64,000 nucleotides of DNA from Blastomonas sp. SL216 (GCA_026625625.1 CP113055.1:1552501-1616500), one strand, 5' to 3'; positions 17,575-26,083 are shown, counted from the first letter of the stretch. The notes: a model not told the origin generated them from the letters alone. Numbers and translations are program-made.

Positions 17575-17613
17575 TCCAGGCCTGAGCAAACGGGCGATGC
17601 GCGCGGCGCGGGT

Positions 17614-18570
17614 TCAGTCCCCGCCGCCGCATCCGCCCCCGCAGCCGCTGCTGCAACCGCTGTCGCCGCCCGAATCGCTGCTGCCGGAATCGCCGCCCGA
17701 ATCCCAACTGCCCTCGGCCCCGCCGCCACCGAAATCGCCGCCGCCCGCGACAAAGGCCGCGCCACCCGCTGCGGCCGCGCCGCCGCCCGATTCCGACCAG
17801 CCGCCAAAGCTGCTGTCCGAACTGCCCGATCCGCTGTCGTCCCGGTCACGCCGCCGCGCGTTGCGCTGGGTCGCCGTTCTGTGGCCGCGCCTCCAGATGC
17901 GGTCGATCAGAGTGCCGATGAGCAGCATCAGCACGAACGCGACGCCGACCAGCACGACAATGCCGTAATTCGTGTCGAACACGAAGTTGAGCGCCCGGTC
18001 AGCCGGCGAAACTCCCTGGGGCTGTGCCGTCTTTGCCACCAGCGCGGTGCACGCCGCCAACAGGCTCGCGCCGCCTGCCATGGCTGCGATCAGCACGGTC
18101 TTTCGTGGCAGCAGGATGTGACGGCTGCGATCCACCCATTGATAGCGCGTGCCGAACCGGATGTCCGATGGCGGCCAGATGTCGCTCGGCGGTTCCTGCC
18201 CGAATGCGGCGCGATAGCGCGCCAGCGTGTCGGCATAGAGGCTGCGGTATTTGCGCGATTCGGCACCGCCGCCTGCGGTCGGCCCATGGTGCAGCGGCCG
18301 CCCGATGATCCGCGCGCACAACTCCTCCCAATAATGCCGGGTATAGGCGAGGTGCAGATGCCAGGCCTGGTCGACCTGGTCGGACGGGGTGACTTCGCCG
18401 GTGCCGGTGGCAGCGAGGTACAGGAAGCGGCGATATTCCTCCATCACCGCTTCGGCATGGGCGCGCGACCAGCCATTTTCACGCGCCAGCCGCCGGGTGA
18501 AGGTCAGCGCTGCACCCTGCGGCTCGATACGCATATCGGCAAGCGCCCGCCAAATCGGATCGTCGACCAT
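17614..18570 (-). CDS. GRDP-like protein with Gly/Ser/Cys-rich tail
   Basis: A 318-residue protein. Residues about 1-120 resemble the glycine-rich-domain-containing protein family (DUF1399), seen in VDQAWHLHLAYTRHYWEELC. Two hydrophobic segments follow (IAAMAGGASLLAACTALVA and IVVLVGVAFVLMLLIGTLI). An Arg-rich stretch precedes a low-complexity tail of Gly/Ser/Asp blocks ending in four closely spaced residues of Cys and Gly (GCSSGCGGGCGGGD). Similar membrane proteins with glycine-rich C-termini are annotated as TIGR04222-like. Function unknown. The start at 18570 begins the recognisable domain. Confidence 0.75.
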   Translation of the reverse strand: MVDDPIWRALADMRIEPQGAALTFTRRLARENGWSRAHAEAVMEEYRRFLYLAATGTGEVTPSDQVDQAWHLHLAYTRHYWEELCARIIGRPLHHGPTAGGGAESRKYRSLYADTLARYRAAFGQEPPSDIWPPSDIRFGTRYQWVDRSRHILLPRKTVLIAAMAGGASLLAACTALVAKTAQPQGVSPADRALNFVFDTNYGIVVLVGVAFVLMLLIGTLIDRIWRRGHRTATQRNARRRDRDDSGSGSSDSSFGGWSESGGGAAAAGGAAFVAGGGDFGGGGAEGSWDSGGDSGSSDSGGDSGCSSGCGGGCGGGD

Positions 18571-18640
18571 CACCGCCCTCCCCGCCGTTTTGGTAGAGCG
18601 GAGGCTATCGAGTCCTTGGCATGGGGGCAATCATCAAATG

Positions 18641-18684
18641 TAAAACAAAAATGGGAGCATTTGCGGTGCTGCAAATGCTCCCAT
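18641..18684 (-). terminator. Strong intrinsic terminator, minus strand
   Basis: A perfect 14-bp inverted repeat (18651-18664 with 18671-18684, loop GGTGCT) is followed on the minus strand by TTTTTGTTTTA. It ends the gene at 18709 and insulates the GRDP-like gene beyond. Confidence 0.9.
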
Positions 18685-18708
18685 TCGTTGTTCGCGAGGC
18701 GCGCAGGA

Positions 18709-19614
18709 TCAGCGGCGGATGCGCGCCCGGGTTTCCAGATCGCTCAGGCGGCGATCGAGATAGGCGCGGTCATCGGCGCTGGCGTTCAGCCGCGCATAGG
18801 CCGCTTCCAGCCGGGTCAGGTCTTCATGCTCGACCCGCAGCTGCGCCTGAGCACTGGCCGAAAGGCCGCTGGAGGGCAGCGCACGGGCAATTGCGTCAAG
18901 CCGCACGCGCGGGGTCTGCACCGTGTTGCCGCCACCCGACGACGCCATGTCGCCGACGCGGGCATCGAGCGCCTCGAGCCGGGTATAGAGGTCATCGCGT
19001 TCCTGGTCGGTGATGCGGCCATCGCGCAGATAGGTGGATTCGGTGCGGACCAGAGTCGCATAATCGGTCTTCAACCGGGCCCCCGCCACGCGGGTGATGC
19101 GGCGCGCGTTGACCGAAGCATCGACACGCTGGTTGAACTCGGTCTGGCCATCGGCGATCGAGATGCCGATATCCGAGCCGTATTCGTCACCATAAGTGCC
19201 GTCGGCGATCACCTGGGTCAGCTGGCCATAACGGTCGGCCAGGTCCTCACGCTCCTGCGTGGTAAAGCGGCGGTCGGCACCATAGCGCGCCTCGAGTTGC
19301 ACCAGATCATAATAGTCGCTCTTCAGCCGCGTCGCGGTGCGCTGGTCGAGCTGGCCCGAACGGACATCGGCATCGATCCGCGCCTCGAACTGGCCGCGCT
19401 GCGTTGCCAGCGGCGTGCGGCCGAACGACCATTGCGCCTCGATCGACTGGGTGGAGCCGGTGCGATCACCGAACAGCGCGCCGAAGATCGAGTTGAGCCG
19501 CTCCTGCTGGCGCGAACGCTGCGGATCGGCGGTGGTGCCGTCGGTCTGGGCGAACGCGGCGGTGCCGGTCAGCATCAGGGCGGCAGCGGCGGTAGCGGTA
19601 TAGAGTGACTTCAT
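18709..19614 (-). CDS. Secreted protein with three internal repeats, unknown function
   Basis: A 301-residue exported protein; the signal peptide ends at about TAAFAQ (residue 23). The mature part contains three related ~57-residue units at about 76-132, 160-215 and 237-293. Units one and two share the pattern ARLKxDYxxLVxxExxYxxDxR[FI]TxQERxDL, while the third is degenerate. The segment LRDGRITDQERDDL loosely resembles half of an EF-hand loop but lacks the full set of acidic ligands. It has its own strong terminator. I do not recognise the family. Confidence 0.8.
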   Translation of the reverse strand: MKSLYTATAAAALMLTGTAAFAQTDGTTADPQRSRQQERLNSIFGALFGDRTGSTQSIEAQWSFGRTPLATQRGQFEARIDADVRSGQLDQRTATRLKSDYYDLVQLEARYGADRRFTTQEREDLADRYGQLTQVIADGTYGDEYGSDIGISIADGQTEFNQRVDASVNARRITRVAGARLKTDYATLVRTESTYLRDGRITDQERDDLYTRLEALDARVGDMASSGGGNTVQTPRVRLDAIARALPSSGLSASAQAQLRVEHEDLTRLEAAYARLNASADDRAYLDRRLSDLETRARIRR

Positions 19615-19704
19615 AACGCAATTTCCTTGTTGAACGATGCACGCAGTACGTGCCGCCCCAAGGAGGGTTGCGACGAACCGTTTCGCCGCCCCTGTAAAAT
19701 CGCG

Positions 19705-20244
19705 TCAATTGGCCAGGCTGGTCCTGAGCTGGCCGATCACCTTGTCCTGGGCGTCCAGCAGGGCGAGCAGATGCACGCGCGCCTGTTCGATCTGGTCGCT
19801 GCCGCCGGGCTTCACCTCGCCCGCCGCTTCCTTCTGCACCCGCGCGACGTACAGCTCTTCCAGATCACCCAGGATCTGCGCCAGTTCGCGCCGGGGGGCA
19901 TCGAGCGCGCTGATCCGGGTCTGCGCCACCGACCAGTCCTCGCTGCCCACCGCATCGCCGCGCGCTGCGCCTGTGGCGGCCTGCGCCGCGGAACGGGCGA
20001 CGGCAAAGTCCGCCTCGGCCGTGTCGGCACGCGCGAGCATCGCGGCAAGATCGCGCGCCAGGGCGGGATCGCTCACGGTCTCGATCGGCGGCGGCGGGGC
20101 CTTGGCCTCGGCCTGGCGATCGCGCAGCTCGACCTCGCGCCGTTCCAGCGAAGGGCGTTCTGCCATCGGCTGAAGGCATGCGGCCAGCAGCACGGGCAGT
20201 GCAAGGGCGGACAAGCGGGCGATTTTTGCCGAGGTGACTTTCAT
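19705..20244 (-). CDS. Lipoprotein of unknown function, 179 aa
   Basis: The N-terminal signal ends in the lipobox LAAC ([20 protein letters not shown]), which decides the ATG at 20244. The mature part is charged, Ala-rich and predicted to be mainly helical, with a likely coiled coil in the C-terminal half ([20 protein letters not shown] and [20 protein letters not shown]). It lies 90 bases downstream of nothing co-oriented and upstream of the repeat-protein gene on the same strand. No family recognised. Confidence 0.8.
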   Translation of the reverse strand: MKVTSAKIARLSALALPVLLAACLQPMAERPSLERREVELRDRQAEAKAPPPPIETVSDPALARDLAAMLARADTAEADFAVARSAAQAATGAARGDAVGSEDWSVAQTRISALDAPRRELAQILGDLEELYVARVQKEAAGEVKPGGSDQIEQARVHLLALLDAQDKVIGQLRTSLAN

Positions 20245-20342
20245 GGACCAAGGCTCTAGGACAGCCAGCATATCTGGGCAACCGGCTTGCCACGCCCGCC
20301 GCCGGCAATCCGCCCGAACGGCCAAAAAAGCCGCTGCGATGG

Positions 20343-20371
20343 TTGACAGCACCAGCGGTTTCACCTAACGG
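20343..20371 (+). promoter_or_regulatory. Sigma70-like promoter for rplU-rpmA
   Basis: A perfect TTGACA (20343-20348) is followed after 17 bases by TAACGG. This predicts a start near 20378 and an untranslated leader of about 140 bases before rplU. The -10 is imperfect. Confidence 0.5.
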
Positions 20372-20519
20372 GCATGGCTTTCCGGCGCGGGGCATCCCGT
20401 CGCAGGGCAGTGGTTTTCACTCTACCGATTCGGGCCTGGCTACAGGCAGGATGAAACAGGTGAACGTCACAATTTGCGTGCCCGGAACCCGATTGAAGCT
20501 AACAGAAACGAGACAACCC

Positions 20520-20981
20520 ATGTTCGCTATCGTGCGCACAGGCGGCAAGCAGTATCGCGTTGCAGCCGGAGACAAAATCGCAGTGGAGAAACTGGCCGGC
20601 GAGGCTGGCGACGTCATTGCGCTGAACGACGTTCTGCTCGCCGGTGACGGCGGCGAGGTCAAGGATGTGGCCGGTGTGGTCGTCTCCGCCGAAATCATCG
20701 CCCAAGCCAAGGCTGAAAAGGTGGTGATCTTCAAGAAGAAGCGTCGCCACAACTATCGCCGCAAGCTCGGCCACCGCCAGCAGCACACGATCCTGCGCAT
20801 CGTCGCCGTGGGCGAAGAAGCGAAGAAGGCTCCCGCCAAGAAGGCCGCTGCCAAGACCGAAGCTCCGGTCGAAGCTGCTGCCGAAACCCCCGCTGCCGAG
20901 GCTGCACCCAAAAAGGCTCCGGCCAAGAAGGCTGCCACCAAGAAGGCCGCTGACACCGATTCGTCGGCTGACAACGCCTGA
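20520..20981 (+). CDS. rplU: 50S ribosomal protein L21 with Lys/Ala-rich C-terminal extension
   Basis: Residues 1-102 are an ordinary L21, which binds 23S rRNA ([17 protein letters not shown] at the start, [20 protein letters not shown], then RQQHTILRI). The remaining ~50 residues are a low-complexity tail of KKAPAKKAA- and PAEAAP-type motifs, reminiscent of histone H1 tails; bacterial L21 usually ends near residue 103. Such tails are known in some alphaproteobacteria. It is followed by rpmA after 29 bases, the conserved order. Confidence 0.97.
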   Translation: MFAIVRTGGKQYRVAAGDKIAVEKLAGEAGDVIALNDVLLAGDGGEVKDVAGVVVSAEIIAQAKAEKVVIFKKKRRHNYRRKLGHRQQHTILRIVAVGEEAKKAPAKKAAAKTEAPVEAAAETPAAEAAPKKAPAKKAATKKAADTDSSADNA

Positions 20982-21010
20982 TCGCGCGCGAACCCAAGGA
21001 GTTTTGAGAA

Positions 21011-21286
21011 ATGGCACATAAGAAAGCAGGCGGTTCGTCGCGCAACGGTCGTGATTCCGCAGGTCGTCGTCTTGGCGTGAAGAAGTTCGGTGGCGAGCCC
21101 GTCATCGGCGGCAACATTATCATCCGCCAGCGCGGAACCAAGGTCTATGCCGGTGCCAATGTCGGCATGGGCAAGGACCATACGCTGTTTGCGCTCACCG
21201 AAGGCCGCGTGAAGTTCCACGAAGGCCGCCTTGGCCGCAAATACGTATCGGTCGTCGCCCCGGCGATGGCGGAAGCCGCCGAATAA
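21011..21286 (+). CDS. rpmA: 50S ribosomal protein L27
   Basis: A 91-residue L27. The N-terminus [20 protein letters not shown] is the flexible tail that reaches the peptidyl-transferase centre. [20 protein letters not shown] is the globular core. A Shine-Dalgarno (CAAGGAG) precedes the ATG. A terminator lies about 70 bases downstream, closing the rplU-rpmA unit. Confidence 0.98.
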   Translation: MAHKKAGGSSRNGRDSAGRRLGVKKFGGEPVIGGNIIIRQRGTKVYAGANVGMGKDHTLFALTEGRVKFHEGRLGRKYVSVVAPAMAEAAE

Positions 21287-21354
21287 CGGACGATCGATGA
21301 CGGGTCGTCCTTCAAGGGATGACCCCGGCCGGTGAAAACCCGGACCAGATGACA

Positions 21355-21389
21355 GGGAGATGGGGTCCGTCCCGTCTCCCTTTCTTTTT
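21355..21389 (+). terminator. Terminator after rpmA
   Basis: The stem GGGAGATGGG / CCCGTCTCCC (one wobble pair) is followed by TTTCTTTTTG. It closes the rplU-rpmA transcript. Confidence 0.88.
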
Positions 21390-21464
21390 GTCTCCCTGTC
21401 ACCGCACTGACTCCAGCCTGTCACTTTTGGCTGGCAAGGGCGCGGACAACACAGGAGAGACATA

Positions 21465-22007
21465 ATGTTTGCAAGAACGCAAAGATTGTTGCTGCGGCCG
21501 GTCTGGCCCGAAGATGCCGGTGCACTGTTCGCGGGCATCAACGACGAGCGCATCGTGTGCAACCTTGCCCGCGCGCCCTGGCCCTACAGCCCTGAACACG
21601 CGCGAGAATTCGCCGCCCGCGCGCAGGACCCCTTTTATCCGCACTATCTGCTGACGCTGCCGGGCGATGCCGGGCAGACGCTGATCGGCAGCTGCGGCCT
21701 GGGGCAGACCGATCAGGGCGAGGCCGAGCTGGGATACTGGATCGCGCGCGATCACTGGGGCAAGGGCTATGCCACCGAGGCCGCGCGCGCGGTGATCGCC
21801 AATGCCTGGACATTGGGGCACCGCAAGCTCGTCGCCAGCCACTATATCGACAATCCCGCTTCGGGCGCGGTGCTGCAGCGGCTGGGCTTCGTCCCCACCG
21901 GCGTCACCCGCCCCCGCTTCAGCGCCGGACGCGGCTATGCAGCGATGGCGCAGGAATATGCGCTGGAGAGCGACATGGTGGAGGTAGAGCGACCGCTCGC
22001 GGCGTGA
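21465..22007 (+). CDS. GNAT acetyltransferase, RimJ/RimL type
   Basis: A 180-residue protein of the RimJ/L-like GNAT subfamily. It starts with RTQRLLLRPVWPEDAGALFA, contains the AELGYWIARDHWGKGYATEA acetyl-CoA-binding block (WGKGYATEA is motif A), and ends with SGAVLQRLGFVPTG (motif B). Relatives acetylate ribosomal-protein N-termini or small amines; the substrate here is unknown. It follows the rpmA terminator and precedes the second GIY-YIG cassette. Confidence 0.93.
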   Translation: MFARTQRLLLRPVWPEDAGALFAGINDERIVCNLARAPWPYSPEHAREFAARAQDPFYPHYLLTLPGDAGQTLIGSCGLGQTDQGEAELGYWIARDHWGKGYATEAARAVIANAWTLGHRKLVASHYIDNPASGAVLQRLGFVPTGVTRPRFSAGRGYAAMAQEYALESDMVEVERPLAA

Positions 22008-22091
22008 GAGGTGAGCGAGGCGCGGTGGGTAGCGCCGCCCCAAGCCCCGCCCCTCCGCGAAGGCGGAGGTACCGCGCTATCCGCACCACGC

Positions 22092-22469
22092 CCGCTCAGC
22101 CTGAGCTTGTCGAAGGCCCCGCGCTATCCTTGGCCGAATAACTCACCCCCCTCGAAAGCCGCGAAACGAGCGCCCAATCTCCGGCGATCAGCGCTTCGTT
22201 CTTCGCTCGCGACCAGCCCTTGATCTGCCGCTTCACCCCGAACGCATCCTCGCGCGAGGCAAAGTCCTCAGACCAGACCAGTTCAACAGGCCGTCTTTTC
22301 GCGGTATAGCCCCCGCAGGCACCGCTGGCATGCTGGGACATTCGGTGTTCGAGGTCGTCAGTATGCCCGGCATAATAGCTACCGTCGCTGCATCGCAAAA
22401 GATACGCGTAAAAGGCCATAGCCCAGAATAGCGGTTTCGCGGGGCCTTCGACAAGCTCAGGCTGAGCGG
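22092..22469 (-). mobile_element. REP-bounded GIY-YIG cassette, copy B (378 bp)
   Basis: Inverted 31-bp REP copies at 22092-22122 and 22439-22469 enclose one gene on the minus strand. Spacing from REP to ATG is 19 bases and from stop to outer REP end 4 bases, matching copy A at 9178-9556 (20 and 4). The two copies stand in opposite orientation 12.5 kb apart. The matched architecture implies duplication as a unit. Confidence 0.6.
22096..22419 (-). CDS. GIY-YIG domain protein lacking the catalytic glutamate
   Basis: A 107-residue paralogue of the protein at 9229, ungapped and identical at 79 of 107 positions by hand alignment. The YAY...YAG signature (FYAYLLRCSDGSYYAGHTDD) and LEHR arginine are kept. 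At position 63, where copy A has the expected catalytic Glu (VEQQIKGW), this copy reads Lys (VKRQIKGW; codon AAG). The C-terminal AGPSTSSG and stop come from the REP. The nuclease is probably inactive, or retained as a binding protein. Confidence 0.85.
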   Translation of the reverse strand: MAFYAYLLRCSDGSYYAGHTDDLEHRMSQHASGACGGYTAKRRPVELVWSEDFASREDAFGVKRQIKGWSRAKNEALIAGDWALVSRLSRGVSYSAKDSAGPSTSSG

Positions 22470-22561
22470 AGGTGGGGTGGCGTTGGGACTGCGGAAGACA
22501 AAACTTGCCGTTCAGCAAATAACCCCATTGCGGACATTCACGCTCCGTGTTCAGATGACTG

Positions 22562-22903
22562 ATGGGCCGTTGGATATCCACTGTCTGCGGTATTGCGTTG
22601 GCTGCTTGCGTAATGCTTGTGGTTCTTTGGCTGCGCGCTGAAAGTCACCTTCGTCAGCTACAACAAGAAGTTCGTTACCCGCTTGATGCGCCGTTAGAGC
22701 GCAGAGCTTATCAAGCGAAAGCTCGTTCCGAACGTAGCAGCGTGAGTGAGATCGAAGCCCATCTTTTTCCTGTGACCGTTTCTTTCCCAGATCGTGATTG
22801 TGTGGAGTTGAGACCGCGCTGGGGCGTTAAGGGTGGCACGAGCATTTCATGCTTCTCGAACGAAACGGGTAAACTCCTTAGCCACGACAATATTGGTGAA
22901 TGA
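22562..22903 (+). CDS. Small membrane-anchored hypothetical protein
   Basis: A 113-residue protein with one N-terminal hydrophobic segment (about 5-25, TVCGIALAACVMLVVLWL) and a soluble tail with two cysteines near the C-terminus (RDCVELRP and SISCFSN). Base composition is clearly less GC-rich than the neighbours, with unusual codons (TTG, CTT, TTT), suggesting recent acquisition. It begins about 90 bases beyond the REP cassette. No family recognised; gene reality rests on length, signal and the absence of a competing frame. Confidence 0.5.
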   Translation: MGRWISTVCGIALAACVMLVVLWLRAESHLRQLQQEVRYPLDAPLERRAYQAKARSERSSVSEIEAHLFPVTVSFPDRDCVELRPRWGVKGGTSISCFSNETGKLLSHDNIGE

Positions 22904-23023
22904 ACGGCAGCTGATTACCGAGTAGCAGCCATCTCAACCTGCTGCTCTGCGCCCCTAAACCGGACGCTTGCAACCCTCTGAACCCGTCCAAGCGACCTCA
23001 TCCCTCGGCGCCACACAAGCGGG

Positions 23024-23043
23024 ATTCCCGCTTTCGCGGGAAT
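23024..23043. repeat. Hairpin repeat, ATTCCCGC-tttc-GCGGGAAT
   Basis: A perfect 8-bp inverted repeat with a TTTC loop followed by GACG. This is a widespread proteobacterial intergenic hairpin type; only this copy was noticed here. It stands just downstream of the SPOR-lipoprotein gene (minus strand) without a T run. Confidence 0.6.
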
Positions 23044-23075
23044 GACGAGGGGTTGGATGTTGAAGCCCCCTCGCC

Positions 23076-24575
23076 TCAGCGGCGCGCGGCGATCTGGGTT
23101 CCGGCGGCCTTGGCGGGCACCGCGCGGGCGATGATGCATTCACCGCCACCGGACCGAACCTGCGCACACATGGCGCGGGCGCTCTTCTCGTCGGCAAAGC
23201 CGTTCGCGGTCAGGCGGTGCAGCGTGCGGCTGCCCACCGTGGTCGGCACGGCAACCTTGGAAAAGGCCGCGAGATCCTTGTGCTTGGCGCTATAGCCAGC
23301 CCAGGCGCGGGTGGCATTGGCCGCGCTCGAGAACATGCCGAGCTGCACGGCAAAGGCACCGTTGCTGACCGGGGTGAAGCTGGCCTTCTGGAACAGCGCG
23401 GGCGCGGGAGCCGCCTTGGCGGGTGCCGCCTTGGCAGGCACGGCCTTGGGTGCGGGCGCAGCCTTGGGCAGCGGGGCAGCCGCAGCCATCTGAACCGCCT
23501 GCTTTTCAGCCAGCGCCTTGCGCGCGGCGACCTGTTCGGGGCGCAGCTTGCGCACCGGCTTGGCGCGATAGTTGCCGGGCAGCGGCTGGACGATCTCGCG
23601 CGCGGTCATCAGCGGCGCGACGATCGCACCCGAAGGCGCAGGCGCGACGGCAGGTGCGGCTTCGGCCATCACCGGCGCGGGCACGGCAGCCGGAGCCGAT
23701 GCAGGCACCGGCACAGCTTCGACACCGGCGAGCTCCATCGGCTTGTCTTCGACCGGCGGCAGTTCGATGGGACCGGCAGCGGGCGCGGCAGCTGCCAGAG
23801 CCTGCTGGCCGATCTGGGTTGCGGCGTCGGCCATCGCCGGGGTCGCGGACAGCGCCAGCATCACCGGCTGGCCGGGATCAGCCTGCGCCGGGGCCACGCC
23901 CAGCACCGATGCGACACGCTGGGCATGGGCCTGGGGATGCGCGATACGCGCCCATTCGGCAATCCGTGCTTCGGCGACCGAAGGATCGAGATCCTGTCCT
24001 GCCATGATCTGTGCCTCGCGCCAGCGACCGTCGAGGGCGTAGGCAAAAGCGAGATTCTGTCGTACCTTGGCGGTGTTATCTCCACCGCGAATGAGGTTGG
24101 CGAGCACATCGACACCCTGTTTGGTGTCGCCTGCCAGCGCCATGGCAAGGCCGAAATCGCCTGCGGGAATGGCATCGCGGTGCTGCTCGAGCAGCGCCTG
24201 AGCGGCAGCGGGGCGACCTTCGGCAACATGCATCAGCGCCAGGCTGATCACCGTGCGCGCGCTGGCATCACCCAGCGCCAGCGCATCGTCGAGCGACTGG
24301 CGGGCAGAGGCGAAGCGGCCATTGGCGAGATAGGCCTGGGCCAGCATCTTGCGCAACTCGGCATTGCGCGGGTCGAGCGCGACAGCGGCTTCGGCCTTTT
24401 CGAGCGCCTTGTCGGTCTTGCCGGCAGCGAGCGCCTTTTGCGACGAGGACGACAGGCTCTGCGGACGACCGCCACCGCCATGCGCCGAGCAACTCACCAG
24501 CACGCTGCCGACGAGGATGGTCGATGCCGCCAGCTTGAGCGCCAGCGCCCGGTTGATCTTCGATCCGCTTGCCAT
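23076..24575 (-). CDS. TPR/SPOR-domain lipoprotein
   Basis: A 499-residue protein; the signal ends with LVSC (Cys29), so it should be lipid-anchored. Residues about 45-230 form TPR-like repeats (KALEKAEAAVALDPRNAELR, then RKMLAQAYLANGRFASARQS). An Ala/Pro-rich linker of about 170 residues follows. The C-terminal ~75 residues are a SPOR domain (FAVQLGMFSSAANATRAWAG to SARAMCAQVRSGGGECII) that in the family binds denuded septal peptidoglycan. It ends the ParA / RHH operon, so a role at the division site is likely. Confidence 0.85.
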   Translation of the reverse strand: MASGSKINRALALKLAASTILVGSVLVSCSAHGGGGRPQSLSSSSQKALAAGKTDKALEKAEAAVALDPRNAELRKMLAQAYLANGRFASARQSLDDALALGDASARTVISLALMHVAEGRPAAAQALLEQHRDAIPAGDFGLAMALAGDTKQGVDVLANLIRGGDNTAKVRQNLAFAYALDGRWREAQIMAGQDLDPSVAEARIAEWARIAHPQAHAQRVASVLGVAPAQADPGQPVMLALSATPAMADAATQIGQQALAAAAPAAGPIELPPVEDKPMELAGVEAVPVPASAPAAVPAPVMAEAAPAVAPAPSGAIVAPLMTAREIVQPLPGNYRAKPVRKLRPEQVAARKALAEKQAVQMAAAAPLPKAAPAPKAVPAKAAPAKAAPAPALFQKASFTPVSNGAFAVQLGMFSSAANATRAWAGYSAKHKDLAAFSKVAVPTTVGSRTLHRLTANGFADEKSARAMCAQVRSGGGECIIARAVPAKAAGTQIAARR

Positions 24576-24615
24576 AGCCCTGTTCCCTCTTTGTCGGCCC
24601 CGACCTGCCTGCACC

Positions 24616-25347
24616 TCAGCGCGTTGCCGATCGCGTGACGCGACCTGCCAGGTCTTCTATTTCGGTCATTTTGGTTAACAATTCGTCAAGCGCCGCCGTG
24701 ACCAGCTGCTGCGCGGATTGCCCGCTGACTGCGCTGGCCAGCCGCAGCTTGAGATGCCGGTCGGCATCGAGGCGCAGCGTGAACGCCGCGCGGCGCGCCG
24801 AGGCCTGGACGGCGGCGGCGACGACCTCCTCGATCACCGCCTGCTTGCGCTTGCGCGGCTTGGCGGAAAGAACGGGTGCGAAAGCGGCCTGCGGTGCGGG
24901 CTCTTCCATCGCCATCGGTTCGGCAACCGGGGCCGGTTCGGCGGCGACCACCGGTTCGAGCGCGATGGCGGCGATCGGTTCTGCGACCGGCCCGGGCTCG
25001 GCAAGGCGTTCGGCAATCTCTGCCTGCTGGCGCACCACATCGGGCACCTCCGGCGCGGCCACCGGCTGCGGTTCGGCCTGGCCCGGCACGGCATCGGGGA
25101 TCGCGCCTGCCAGCAGATTGCCATAATGCGGTGCGCGCTCCTCATGCGCAGGATCGACATCATAGCCCATGTCGTTCCAGCCCAGATCGTCCTGCACGCC
25201 ATAGCCGCCCGGTGTCAGCCCCGCGGTTCCCAGCGTGCCCAGACCATCCATGCCCTGGCGGCGCATCGCGGGGCGCGCGGCCCCCTTGCGCGCCAGCAGG
25301 CCGGAAGAAAGCGATGCTATCGGTTTGGGTTCGGCCATAAAGCTCAT
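24616..25347 (-). CDS. Ala/Pro/Glu-rich protein with C-terminal ribbon-helix-helix-like domain
   Basis: A 243-residue protein lying directly after the ParA gene (19 bases) and 40 bases before the SPOR lipoprotein gene. The long N-terminal part is low complexity (PVAEPIAAIALEPVVAAEP). The C-terminal ~60 residues (RAAFTLRLDADRHLKLRLAS onward, SAQQLVTAALDELL) match the strand-helix-helix layout of an RHH DNA-binding domain. The ATG at 25347 follows GAGGGCAAGG; 25338 is an alternative. It may be the DNA- or partner-binding adaptor of the ParA ATPase. Confidence 0.7.
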   Translation of the reverse strand: MSFMAEPKPIASLSSGLLARKGAARPAMRRQGMDGLGTLGTAGLTPGGYGVQDDLGWNDMGYDVDPAHEERAPHYGNLLAGAIPDAVPGQAEPQPVAAPEVPDVVRQQAEIAERLAEPGPVAEPIAAIALEPVVAAEPAPVAEPMAMEEPAPQAAFAPVLSAKPRKRKQAVIEEVVAAAVQASARRAAFTLRLDADRHLKLRLASAVSGQSAQQLVTAALDELLTKMTEIEDLAGRVTRSATR

Positions 25348-25366
25348 CCTTGCCCTCGCCTCTGCA

Positions 25367-26083
25367 TCACGATCCGGCCACGCGGCGGCCGAAGCCACCC
25401 ATCGGGCGGATCGCCCCGGGCGCGACGGGCGCATTGGGCACGGCAAACACGGTGCGGCGGAAGTTCTTTTCCAGCCGGTCGGAAATATAGGTCCACAGCG
25501 CGCGCACCTCGCCGGCGGACTTGCCGTTGGGGTCGACCTCCATCACCGTGCGGCCATCGATCATCGATGCGGCAAAATCGGTGCGATGGTGCAAAGTCGT
25601 CGGCGCGACTGTCCCATGCTGGGACAAGGCGACAGCGGCTTCAGAGGTGATCCGCGCCTTGGGCGTGGCGGCGTTGACGACGAAGATCAGCGGCTTGCCC
25701 GCGCGCTCGCACAGGTCGACCGTCGCCCCCACTGCGCGCAGATCGTGCGGGCTGGGCCGGGTCGGGACCACGATCAGCTCTGCGACCGAGATGACCGACT
25801 GGATCGCCATGGTGATCGCAGGCGGCGTATCGATGACGGCGAGCTTGAAGCCCTGCTGGCGCAAAATGGCAAGATCGGCAGGCAGCCGTGCGACCGTGGT
25901 CTGCGCAAATGCGGGATATTCGGGCTCGCGCTCGTTCCACCAATCGGCCAGCGAGCCTTGCGGATCGATGTCGATCAGCACCACCGGGCCGTCGCCGGCC
26001 AGCTGCGCCTGCACGGCCAGATGACCCGAAAGGGTCGTCTTGCCCGATCCTCCTTTTTGTGATGCCAAAGCGAGTACGCGCAC
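25367..26083 (-). CDS. ParA-family ATPase
   Basis: A 238-residue deviant Walker ATPase. The Walker A motif is QKGGSGKTTLSGHLA (residues 9-23), with VLIDIDPQGSLADWW (A') and LAVIDTPPAI (Walker B-like). Such ATPases position plasmids, chromosomes, chemoreceptor arrays or division proteins by gradient formation. No ParB gene or parS-like repeats are adjacent; instead an RHH-type protein and a SPOR lipoprotein follow. This is therefore probably not the main chromosomal ParA. The promoter region is shared with the Sel1-SPOR gene. Confidence 0.93.
   Translation of the reverse strand: MRVLALASQKGGSGKTTLSGHLAVQAQLAGDGPVVLIDIDPQGSLADWWNEREPEYPAFAQTTVARLPADLAILRQQGFKLAVIDTPPAITMAIQSVISVAELIVVPTRPSPHDLRAVGATVDLCERAGKPLIFVVNAATPKARITSEAAVALSQHGTVAPTTLHHRTDFAASMIDGRTVMEVDPNGKSAGEVRALWTYISDRLEKNFRRTVFAVPNAPVAPGAIRPMGGFGRRVAGS

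Noticed and set aside
23217-24638. 473-codon frame opposite the SPOR lipoprotein gene
   Set aside because: Low-complexity translation caused by the Ala/Pro linker on the other strand.
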